Positions 54,284 to 64,000 of a stretch of DNA of 64,000 bases are shown here, in pieces. Every line of letters starts with the position of its first letter. Position 1 is the stretch's first letter. Location: the NCBI RefSeq assembly GCF_043290135.1, contig NC_134710.1:1612001-1676000 (forward strand), in the 5' to 3' direction. Both the position numbers and the translations under genes were made by a program. This DNA is from Rhipicephalus microplus. Lineage: Eukaryota; Arthropoda; Arachnida; Ixodida; Ixodidae. The notes under the pieces were generated by a model, which was not told the DNA's origin, searched no databases, and saw only the letters and a program-made list of their open reading frames with translations.

Positions 54284-54680
54284 GCTGACCCAGGGGTATT
54301 CTACCGCACAATCTCCCAGTCCCCACAGAGAAAGATAACTAGAGCGACCTCTCGGGATGGGGTCACTGAACATCAAACTGCTTAAGACCTCCAATCAACG
54401 CAGAGACGTAACGATACTAATACGACATCTTGTACTGTTGCACAATACAACCGGCTTTCACTTTGACATACCAGTGATGATTGATAGTTACGCGGTTGAC
54501 GCGTTAGTGGACACCGGCGCCGATTACACTACCTTGAATGTGAAACTGGCCTCGCCGCTAAAAAAATTAATTACGCCGTGGAACAACTCGCACATTCAGA
54601 CGGCTGGTGGCCATGTTTTTACTCCACTGGGAGCATGTGCTACTAGATTCACTCGCCTGCTGACGTCAAAGACCACTTCC
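54284..54680 (+). pseudogene. Ty3 protease fragment (continuation of the 49064-50074 element)
   Basis: The plus strand holds TGFHFDIPVMIDSYAVDALV, then DTGADYTTLNV and IQTAGGHVFTPLGACATR. This retropepsin has an intact DTG, unlike copies A and B. It is the direct continuation of the gag fragment once element D is set aside. The family pattern is lost after about 54670. Confidence 0.8.
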
Positions 54681-54699
54681 AACCACAGCGCGAGTTTCA

Positions 54700-55490
54700 C
54701 AAAGACATTCCGGAAACGTCACCTCATGATGGCTTTCACGCAATACCTCGCTACCGCTCTTTTTGACGGCGTCGCATACGAACCCCGTGCGTCGGATAGC
54801 AGACGCTTCCACGGTCTCACTGTGTAAGATACACACATGTGCTTTGGGCGGGGTAACTTCTCGGCTTGCATGCAAGCTTTCTACATCAATGCCGGCGCCA
54901 ACCGCCAGTTGCATTTTTGGATCGTTCAAAACGCGGCATGCGTTTCCGCTTTTAGTTGCCCGCGTACCATAGTCTTGTTCGCAGCGTAAGTGTTGTGTTC
55001 GTTGTTCAGTGAAAGTACATCATTTCGAAACAGAAAAATTTGCTATTGAGACAGTATTCAAAAGATTCTTGCTGTTTTTGGCATTCACTCGTATGGCCTA
55101 TCTACCACCATATTAATATCGCACGCTATTTCTGACGTCAAGCCAATAAATATCGAACGGTGTTTGTCATCACGTCACATGGCACGATGTCACTTCTCTT
55201 ACCAAATTAGCCGATGTGTGTCGCCGTACTCTGAAATCAAGGTAGTTTGTCCCGTGAATTAAAATTAAAACAGCGTCTATCTCGGCATTGTGTGGTGCGC
55301 AACAATATCGGTGCTTTCCGCATCACCAGAAGAACTGATTCGTGCTCAAATAACTGATTCGTGCTCAAATAACTGAACTGATTCGTGCGCATCACCAGAA
55401 GTTCGTGCTCAAATAGTGTCGCAGGGCCTCTTTAATTCAGGAGGCAACACCCACAATTCGTGTTCTCAAACAGGTATTTGTAGCAATGGC
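54700..55490. other. Unassigned DNA with small local duplications
   Basis: No ORF of note. Near 55325-55420 the word tgattcgtgctcaaata recurs with catcaccagaag in a short irregular tandem array. Confidence 0.4.
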
Positions 55491-55510
55491 GTGTTTGTGG
55501 ATGAGACACT

Positions 55511-56081
55511 CTACAGCTTAAAGACCAGCCATCGTGGCTTCGTTGCCAATTGGTCCAAAATCTCCTCAGGTGATAAGGGAACTTCTCGGTGAATATTTAG
55601 CAAAGCTAGACCATTTACCCTTAGCGCCTCAGTTGTGCTGCGAAGGTAGATTTTGCGGCGTCTGAGATTTGAGATGGACCTCTCACTTTTGGAAGCAGTT
55701 ACTGGAAGAGCAGCCATAATTTGAAGTAGCTTTCGGATAAGAGGAAACATACTTCTTAGACAGGCTTGCAGTGCTTCCAGAGGACCAATTGAGCGCTTTT
55801 AATGCTGCTGAAGCTTAATGTACCAAAAATATAGCTCTCGCACAGCAAACGAAAAAGAGTCCCCTACATCAGAACTCACAAAGAATGCGCATCGCACTTT
55901 CATCTTTCTTGCTCGGTAACAGACCTAATGCAGAAGGAAGCAGAATTTCAAATTTAGTAGGAATGCTCTTGTGCTTCACAAATCTCTCGTCGATTTGTTC
56001 TGCGAAAGCTACGAGAATTGAGAGGAATACGCAATGACGGGAGTACTCCTCCGGAGCCGATGAAGGCACATTTGAGCGCAT
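55511..56081 (-). pseudogene. hAT-type transposase remnant (ZMYM1-like)
   Basis: Minus strand 56081-55869 has EEYSRHCVFLSILVAFAEQI and DERFVKHKS. 55750-55511 has the hAT C-terminal dimerisation block: FPLIRKLLQIMAALPVTASK, SERSISNLRRRKIYLRST and LALLNIHREVPL. The two pieces are separated by stops or shifts. This tail is shared by hAT transposases and the ZMYM1-like proteins derived from them. The N-terminal half is absent. No TIRs were located. Confidence 0.75.
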
Positions 56082-56109
56082 CCTTTGCTCCTCATCTTTT
56101 GCATCCTTT

Positions 56110-57200
56110 GCTTATCACGCTGCGCTGACCATACGACGCATGCACGGAAAGGCGAGTGTTTCCAACACTTTGCTAAGAAGACACGGTGGTGGCCCCTACC
56201 CATCGCCTTGAGTTCTACACCTTATCACCTCAGAGACGGGCGCGCATGCCCGTTTCAGAAACACGGGCTTTGTTTTCCAAAAAAAAAAAAACTGCCATAT
56301 GGCGCTTATGTCTCACGAGTGTTTGACTTGATGCACTCGTTCGCCTCCGCTGCACGCTCGAGGCACTCTAAGGCCGCGTTCACACTGAGCATTTCGGCCG
56401 CCGAAAGTGCTCCGAATCCGGTTCGGCGGCGGCGAGATCCGCCGAAAGAGCCCTCTCCGCGCCGATCGCTCCCGGACCAATTTTTGCGGCATCTGCTGCC
56501 GAATCGGTCACCGCGGACCAATAGGAGCGCTAGTCAAGAAATTTTGAAAAAATGGCGGCCAAGCCCTACTCACTTGTTATTCTGCAGTGCACGTAATTGA
56601 ATGTTGTAACCAACGGGAGTTTAACCTACTCTTTGCCTACTTCGCCTCCGTATTTCGTGAAATAGGTGACCGAGCTTGCTGTTGGCGTGACCGAGCTTGT
56701 TGCGGTCTTGCAAAGCAAAACGAACCCACCAACGCCGCTGGCGTCGGTGGTTTTTGTGCTCTTCGTGTATTTCAAGACAGCCACTTGCCAGCAAAGTAAG
56801 CAGTGCTGTCTTTTCTTGCTTCTTGCGTACGAGAATCGTCGAAGTATGCACCACTGGATAGCGTAGTAGCGTTTGCGAGCCGCGGCAACAACCGGGTGAC
56901 AGCGCATCCATCCCGCGTTCGCCCCGTAGTAGATGGCATATTCAGCGGCGCGGGGCGCGTCCAGTGCGAACGACGCTGTGTTTCGGCGGCAGGGGAATTT
57001 CGGTCGCTGTAGAAAGCGGATGTTTCAGTGTGAACTAGGCATAACGCAGCGGTTCCGAAATACCATGCATCGATTTTCTTGTGCAGAACATGAAATAAAT
57101 GTTTTGTTCACTCTCTCCATACGCAAGACTATCGTCTTTCGACTACATTTGCAGATTACATGCAGATACGGGGCCATTTGTTTTAAACAGGATAATCTTT
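56110..57200. repeat. Dispersed repeat, copy 1 (interrupted by a MITE)
   Basis: Left part 56110-56371 and right part 57042-57200 match 57510-57900 in order: acgctgcgctgac, ccaacactttgctaagaaga, gttctacaccttatcacctc, gccatatggcgct, then aaataaatgttttgttcact and tcggggccat-type ends. The middle is a MITE that the other copy lacks. Confidence 0.75.
56372..57041. mobile_element. MITE with terminal inverted repeats and TAA target
   Basis: Left end ggccgcgttcacactgagca, right end (reverse complement) gcctagttcacactgaaaca. TAA flanks both sides (56369-56371, 57042-57044). The sister repeat at 57751-57760 reads gcactaacgc with nothing inserted, which is the empty site. A 3-bp TAA target suggests a Harbinger-powered non-autonomous element. 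No transposase frame inside. Confidence 0.75.
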
Positions 57201-57229
57201 CTTGGGGACCTTCTACGGAAAAATTTTAA

Positions 57230-57230
<1 letters not shown>

Positions 57231-57294
<64 letters not shown>
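57231..57294. repeat. (CTGT)n microsatellite
   Basis: About 16 perfect ctgt units. Confidence 0.95.
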
Positions 57295-57509
57295 GCACCC
57301 TTACCGATACCTCAAATGGCCCCAAACAGCCAACCCCATCCGCAGCGCCTACCAATATTGCTCAAGATTCAGCGTTCATACATGGGCGATTGTCAAATAA
57401 AAGGCAATTATCGCGCATATCTGAGGCACCAGAACAACACGTCGATGTTTTGTATGTGTGCCTTGATACTAGAGAAGGCAACCACAAGTAATTCTAAGGA
57501 CCGTAGTGT

Positions 57510-57930
57510 TTATTACGCTGCGCTGACAGTGCAACGCGATGCTCAAAAAGGTAAGTGCTTCCAACGCTTTGCTAAGACGACATGGTGGTGGGACCTGCCC
57601 GTCGCTTTGCGTTCTACACCGTATCACCTCCGAAACAAGCGCGCATCTTTCTCCGTGGGCACACACGCCTTCCTTTGTTTTCGAACTGCCAGATGGCGCT
57701 CGCGTCCAACGTGCCTCGATGTTCTCGTTGGCCTCCGTTACACACTCAAGGCACTAACGCAGAGCCTGAATACCATTCACCAATTTTCTTACACAGAACA
57801 ATAAATAAACGTATTGTTCACTCTCTACAGACGCAACACTATCGACTTTCGACATTTGCAGTGTAACATGCAGATTCGGGGCCATTGTTTTTCTTTTTGC
57901 ATTGCGCATACAGGAGCGAAGGCCCAACGT
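57510..57930. repeat. Dispersed repeat, copy 2 (no MITE)
   Basis: Same orientation and block order as 56110-57200, but continuous across the MITE site. Contains ataaataaacgtattgttca. Function unknown. Confidence 0.75.
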
Positions 57931-58940
57931 GTACACAAGAGGCAGGTTGCCTTGAGTGAGGTTAGCGTTTTTTGGGGCGCTTTCTCCTTCTTGTTTCTTT
58001 GTCGTCGTTCTGTTCTCGCGCTATAACTATCGTACTTTGGATATGCCAGGATTCATTTCCGGTAATTTGTTTCAATTGCCAGGATGACAGTTTCAGAAAG
58101 ATTGACTCGGCGGTGCACGTTTTGGAATGCTCGGCTAAAGGGTTGTGATTTCCTGCGATATTCAGGATGTCGTTTTCGACTTTCTTTGTTGTCGCTGCAG
58201 CCAGAACAGGCAATTAAGTCAACATTTTATTTTTCGGTGGCCGGTCTTTGCGAGTAGGTAGAAAGTGGGCTATTCTCTTTGTAACCTGCGTGGAAATCAA
58301 ATCCCCAGTTTTCTGAGGCTGCGAGCGATGGTTTCGCTGGTGCCTCAAATATTGCGGAAAGTGACGTATTTCTGTGGTGGCGTTGATAGGGAAGGCCTGA
58401 TGCTGGATTCATCAGCTAGCATGGTGGTGTTTGTTGAAGTGCATTGCTTTCTGGATAAAATATTGGGGGTAGCCGTATTTGGTAGTCCTGAATATGCTGC
58501 CTTATTCTTTTTTTTTCAATTTGTGTGCTGAGGTGTTTTGGCTCTCTACGATAATGTATGTCCCTACAAGTCATGTATTGTGGGTACGGACAGAAGTGAA
58601 CTGAACATACCAACTAGTGAATCTGCGTTTCCATAGTTTTACTTTGAGGTAAAGAGAACATGCGAAAAAAATAACAGAGAGTCTTCTATTTAAGGGGGAA
58701 TGAAATTCTAGTTTGAAGGGATTTATATTAGCACAGAAATTCACGACTTAGCATCTCTTAACGATTAAACAACTCATTCAGAGTATGTGAGAATGATTTT
58801 CAGCTGTGGCTAGAATAAGTTGAGAGCTTGTTGCTCGGTGTCTTCCAGAGTTATATTTACATGACCACATTGATGGTGACAGAATTTTAAATAGTCGAAA
58901 TTTTGTGTGCAAGTTTTACATTTAGCCAAACTAATGTGTG
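57931..58940. other. Unassigned; minus-strand frames without known domain
   Basis: Minus-strand frames at 58412-58227 and 58213-57962 (the latter with FLKLSSWQLKQITGNESWHI) have protein-like composition, but no family that I recognise and no shared frame. They could be a decayed element. I do not call a gene. Confidence 0.3.
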
Positions 58941-58943
58941 GCG

Positions 58944-59580
<637 letters not shown>

Positions 59581-60780
59581 GAAGGTTCGAACTACGTGTA
59601 CTTTGAAGTTCGCTTAAAATTATCTTTTTTCGTGGATCGATAGTTACTTTGATTTGGTGCCAAATTAAAGCATCCTGTGCCTCGTTCTCGTATCAAAGGC
59701 GGCACCCATTGCTGCAACCTCTAATCTGAAGCTGTGACCTGTGGTTATAAATTGAGGACTCAATAGCATTAGCAGCCAGAAAAGCTCTCACAGCTCAGTT
59801 GGCCGTTCAGTGAGCGCCCCAGATGCCAGTTTGTGTTTAGGAGAGTTCATCTTTAACGCAAAAGAATGTATGTTGGCAAGGCGAGTTGCGCATATTATTG
59901 ACTATTTAAAGGAAAACAAGAATATTGTTTGACGGACACGATTCGCGTTCACTATAGTATCAAGGGTTTTAAACGAGGCGCCGAGGATGCCACCGGCAGA
60001 GTCACTGGAAATGTGCATCATTGGGCGTGTTTAGTTTCTAGAGCAAGTAAACTCATTGAATGCACATCACAGCCTTTATCACTTCAACGCAATGAGCTTC
60101 ATGATATTGTATTTGAGAAACAGTAGCGCAAACGAACATGACATGTTTGTTGCGCAACTATCGCTCTCGCGCCTTTTATGTCGATAAATCTTGTCGTGCG
60201 ACAGTTTGAAGGCATTTATTAGGTACATGAGTCTTAATATACGTTGGAAGCGTCCCAGTGAACCAGGCGTTATTTGCTTTTATGCAAGTAAGCGCATTAG
60301 ATCTCACACGTGGATAAGGAAGTTACAACACAATGAACTCTTCTAGACATATTTAACAGTGCGCACATAGCTCATGCGGCTAAACAATAAATTTAAGTAA
60401 TGTATTTCATGTCATATGCCATGTGCACCGAAGTCGGTGACTATATGTGTGGCGACCCATCATTATTGTAGACAACTCCAACAATACCCTGTTCTGAATA
60501 TTCTGAGATATCTCCGTGCTGTGTGGCAGTAATAAAAGGGACAAGAAAAGAAAACAGGTGACAGCCAACTATGTGAAAGCATCTTTTTCTTCGAAAGCTG
60601 CTTCACTACACTGGAGTACAGAGCCACCAGTCATGTAGTTTCACTCATAAAATTTTAACCAGGCGAGTGAATACAGCACATTTAGATTCATTCAGGAAAA
60701 ATCAACTTCAAATCACGTACTGCATTGAAAGCACAATGCCACCAGGGTCCTGGTGGAGGATTCGGCGACAAGGATATTGG
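59581..60780. other. AT-rich stretch, nothing recognised
   Basis: Short frames only, without motif. Near 60780 it gives way to a run of about 13 G. Confidence 0.35.
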
Positions 60781-60861
60781 GGCATAAAGGGGGGGGGGGG
60801 GTAGGTCGGCCTCTGGAGGGGGCTACAACCTTAGCTCGAACCCCCCCTTTCGATGTGACAA

Positions 60862-60950
60862 TGCCTCATATAACATGCACTATACTTCCCTTGGCATGAC
60901 CGTCTGTTAGATTTCATTAAGGTTGTGTCGTACAAAGAAAACGAGCCCTC
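60862..60950 (+). mobile_element. SINE body fragment (third type), copy 1
   Basis: cctcatataacatgcactat, cttggcatgaccgtctgtta and tttcattaaggttgtgtcgt match the body of the SINE at 61358-61600. The tRNA-like head is missing. Confidence 0.6.
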
Positions 60951-61357
60951 AAGTGTACACGTCTTTCTTTCATTCAATAACGAGGGTCTCGTTCTGACAG
61001 ACTTCAGGCATTCAGGCAGTATACGAGGGATAATTGGTCAGCTGCCAGCTCGTAATAAGATCACCTGCTTTGTGACACCAAAACTGACAGAAAAAGAGTG
61101 GCTCACCTTCGTGGTTACAGGTGGCGCTGACTGACACTCCCCCGTATGATTCACATAACTGAATACGCAAACAGCGCAACCTGCAGCGTAACTACGGAAG
61201 CGACTACAGCGCTCTTTTCTGCACTTGTTTTTTTTTTTTTTTTGCTTATGTAGTTCCGCTGTAACCACTTCTAGGTTACGCTGTTCGTACACTGAGTTTT
61301 GTCCTACCCACTTGCCAAGTTTGCAAGCTTCATTTATTCACATATATACCCAATAAA

Positions 61358-61600
61358 GTGGATGGGGGGATAGCCGCCGTTGTAGCTCCCTTGATACAGC
61401 ATTGGGCACTTGTTAATTGAAGGTCACAGGTTTGGTGCCTGCCTACGGCAAGTCACCTTTTCATCCGGTTTTCTTTCTTTACATTTACAATATAATTACC
61501 TCGTGTAACATTCCCTATACTTTCCTTGGCATGATTGTTCATAAGATCTCATTAATATTATGTCTCGTAAAAACTGACATTTGTAACTTGATATTGTATC
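61358..61600 (+). mobile_element. tRNA-derived SINE, third type, copy 2
   Basis: Head: gttgtagctcccttgataca (A-box region) and gaaggtcacaggtttggtgc (degraded B box). Body: cctcgtgtaacattccctat, ctttccttggcatgattgtt, ctcattaatattatgtctcg. No target duplication identified. Confidence 0.6.
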
Positions 61601-61976
61601 CTGATGTATTCTATATGTGTGTTCGTGTGGCTGCGCGTCACCATGTGTTTTACCTAGATAACTCTGATTTAGTCAAAGTTAACTCACTCATAGACCACTT
61701 ACAGAGTGTAATTGGGACATGTAAGATGCACAGTTGACAAAAAGGCAAACTAATGCCTGAAAAGGCCATCTCAGTCAATGAGGCCCACAAGGAGCAGTAA
61801 TGTACACATGTTAAAACAATAATAAACACAGAAATAGTCACACTAATACAATTTTCATAACAATTTATAAAATATAGTTAGAAGAACATTCTAAATATCG
61901 TCTTTATAAATATCGTTAGAAGAACTTCGAGACCTGCCCGTAAGACTTAGTTTATAGTAAGGATGTAGTGTAATAC

Positions 61977-62610
61977 TGCCACGCGCGTTTCTTATTTTCA
62001 CTTTTGTTTTCTTCAGTTTTCGCCCACAAAACCTGTCAGCAATGTAACTGCAAAATTGCGTCTCATTGTTCTAGAAGGTTCGCCATTACGGTAGATCGTG
62101 CTTTTAAGATTGTGCGCAAAACGCCAACACTCGAGATGATTCTAGAGCTTTCGCGGCGACCAGTGTTAAGGCGGGAATTTTCGAATGCACATGAATAAAT
62201 GACGACACGCTTCGCTGGTTTTCAGTTGATCGACGGCCGACGCTCTATTCGCCGCTATCAGTGTATTGCTGTGATCTGACTTTTCGTTTACCGGCCACAG
62301 GTTTGGCCATGATTGATTGATTTGTGGGGTTTAACGTCCCAAAACCACCATATGATTATGAGAGACGCCGTGTGAAGGGCTCCGGAAATTTCGACCACCT
62401 GGGGTTCTTTAACGTGCACCCAAATCTGAGCACACGGGCCTACAACATTTGCGCCTCCATCGGAAATGCAGCCGCCACAGCCAGGATTTGAACCCGCGAC
62501 CTGCGGGTCAGCAGCCGAGTACCTTAGCCACTAGACACAAGTTTGGCCAAATAATCAGTTTCATCTGAAGATCCAGTCTGCTTCCTTCGTCACGTCAAGG
62601 CCCCGGGATA
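61977..62610 (+). repeat. Solo Ty3 LTR carrying a SINE
   Basis: Starts TGCCACG and ends near cccggga. Without the SINE it is about 390 bp, close to the 375-bp LTR at 15016. Shared blocks with that LTR (reverse complement) are atcgacggccgacgctc, ttcgccgctat, tttaccgg[c/a]cacaggtt and gtcacgt-rich ends. No internal element sequence flanks it, so it is a solo LTR left by LTR-LTR recombination. Confidence 0.75.
62310..62535 (-). mobile_element. Ruka-like SINE inside the solo LTR
   Basis: Minus strand, from tagccactagac-side head (first 14 bases or so missing) through B box cgggttcaaatcctgg to the tail at 62310. Target duplication: cacaggtttggcca (62296-62309) and cacaagtttggcca (62536-62549), one difference. 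Confidence 0.88.
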
Positions 62611-62879
62611 ATATTCTTTTTTTTTCATTGACTCAGTACATAGTAATGGTGCAGCGCAATATTCTTTTTTCATTGAAAAAAAAAAGCAAGTAATTGGTAA
62701 AAAGACCCTGTCTTTCTGAGTAAAACCATGCTATTACAACTTGTTATATTATAATATGACAGATATTTAAACACGTTAACTTTAAGGAAACCTGAGTGAT
62801 GCCACAGGGAGCGAAAAAAAAATCATTTTTGAAGTTTTCGCGGTGATGGTCATTGCGGGATGTGCATTAATTAGTTCAG

Positions 62880-64000
62880 GTGTCATATGCTTTAGCCCTA
62901 GCGTATTTGTTCGTATTCTTTCACTGCAGTGTGTTATACGTCTAAAGGTATATGTTTGCTGTCTTCGAAAATATGCATCGTGATATGCGAGAGTGTTAGA
63001 TTTTAATTTATTAGTGAATGCCTTCGATGATTCGTACTGTTCTTTCCTGTAGTTTATAAATGAATTATTTGCTTGTTTTAGTAGTATTTCTCTATATTAA
63101 TATATAGCAATGGAAACGTGAATATACTTAGCAATAATACAGATGCTTCTTTACCCAAATATATGAAAAACATCTCATTTTTCTGATTGCACCTACTAAG
63201 CGCAAAAAATCAGTGCGAACTTTGTTCAAGCGATATGTACATTCGAGTGTTTGATGAAAAATACGACCAAGAATCTTCTGACATGTGATTAATTCAATCG
63301 AATCCTATCAAAATTTTACTTAAATGTCATCGAGTATGCATTTATTTTTTGGCCATAAAACAACATATTTAATTTTTGTTGTGTTTATTTGAAGCTTATT
63401 TTCTACTAATCATACTGATAGCTGCTTAAGCCATCTGCTTGCTAGTACTTCTAAGCTTTTTTGCCAGAGAAAAAGAAGACGTATTAGTTCCCGGCGTATT
63501 AAAGCTTGTCAGGAGTTTGTGGTCTAACAAAAATATCGCATACGCGTAAGTGGAGTGGATATATCCCCGAAGGACGCCGTACGTAATTTTATTCATTTGT
63601 TATACTGCATGCTGCGTGTCACAATACTGAAATCGATTTCCTGGATTAATTTGATATAAATACCTCTTATGACGATTTGATTCCATTTTACAAAAAGAAT
63701 TTCATATCTGATCGTATCGAAAGCTTTTTTGAAATCTAGGAATATTCCAAGCGAGTAAGAGTTCTTCTCAAAGTCATCTATTATTTTGTACTTCATAGAC
63801 AGCAATGCCTGCTCTGTACTTTTTTTTTGTTCTGTTAGCATAATGAAGTTTTGTTATTATATTTTCTTGGCTAAAAATTTTTGAGATTCGGTTGTATAAG
63901 GCTTGTTCTATAAATCTTGAAAATATGGGCAAGTCAGACGTAAAACTGTAATTATTGAGGTCATTTTATTTACCGCCTTTGTGAATCACTGAGACCCTGG
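62880..64000 (-). pseudogene. LINE reverse transcriptase fragment, runs off the window
   Basis: The minus strand from 64000 holds a YRPISLLP-like RT start in shifted frames. ORF 63841-63593 has STEQALLSMKYKIIDDFEKN, then SLGIFLDFKKAFDTIRYEIL, the RT finger/palm block with its first catalytic Asp. Degraded thumb pieces follow to about 63200. This is a different LINE group from the RNase H-bearing ones (CR1/Jockey-like by the LDFKKAFDTI pattern). The YADD block was not found intact. The 5' part lies outside the window. Confidence 0.7.

Noticed and set aside
57962..58613. Consecutive minus-strand frames that might form a gene
   Set aside because: No shared frame, no splice sites that join them sensibly, and no family resemblance.

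Overview
This window looks like repeat-rich nuclear DNA from a hard tick (Ixodidae, probably a metastriate). The evidence is many copies of a tRNA-derived SINE of the tick 'Ruka' type, Penelope-like elements, several tick-type LINEs, at least five Ty3/Gypsy copies, and long simple-sequence tracts. I see no intact host gene, no rRNA gene, no trustworthy functional tRNA gene and no CRISPR array. Almost all recognisable coding sequence belongs to mobile elements, and most of it is broken.

Layout. 1-5.3 kb: Penelope remnants, a foldback patch built of GGGTGTA/TACACCC, SINEs, and a retroposed tRNA half with a perfect 13-bp target duplication. 5.7-6.8 kb: a diverged tandem duplication of about 0.6 kb. 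6.85-13.12 kb: a MULE-type DNA transposon with inverted ends. Its four-exon transposase gene on the minus strand has splice phases that agree across three introns, but it is now a pseudogene. 13.1-15.0 kb: a candidate divergent exon, a SINE, a possible exon and a second Penelope copy. 15.0-28.0 kb: a decayed Ty3/Gypsy family arranged as an inverted composite. Its plus-strand gag is split by a complete, apparently fresh LTR element (20462-26984).

That complete element is the highlight. It has 891-bp LTRs with no difference that I could see, a 5-bp target duplication (AGCAC), and one uninterrupted gag-pol ORF. The domain order is Gag, protease, integrase, reverse transcriptase, RNase H. This is the Ty1/copia order on a Ty3/Gypsy-type protein, as in Gmr1-like elements. 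The Gag C-terminal half also resembles the SCAN domain, which is thought to derive from a Gmr1-like Gag.

28.9-41.9 kb: LINE fragments, including two tail-to-tail at a GGAT microsatellite and one nearly full-length minus-strand element. One 3' end carries a 50-bp-arm hairpin. A CsRn1-like gag-protease remnant and a duplicated integrase fragment also lie here. 42.0-44.3 kb: a roughly 147-bp tandem repeat, a dispersed repeat (second copy near 48.5 kb) and a likely host terminal exon with two PPxY motifs. 44.3-47.8 kb: a Harbinger-like transposon (TTA target duplication). 49.1-54.7 kb: another plus-strand Ty3 gag/protease, split by an older minus-strand Ty3 element. 55.5-57.9 kb: a hAT remnant and a repeat interrupted by a MITE, with a likely empty site in the neighbouring copy. 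58.9-59.6 kb: a long CA/GCAC tract. 60.8-64.0 kb: SINEs, a solo LTR carrying a SINE, and a LINE RT fragment that runs off the end.

The elements form a stratigraphy. SINEs sit in LTRs and LINEs, a LINE abuts a Ty3 copy, and LTR elements sit inside other Ty3 copies. The 20462-26984 element is the youngest layer visible.
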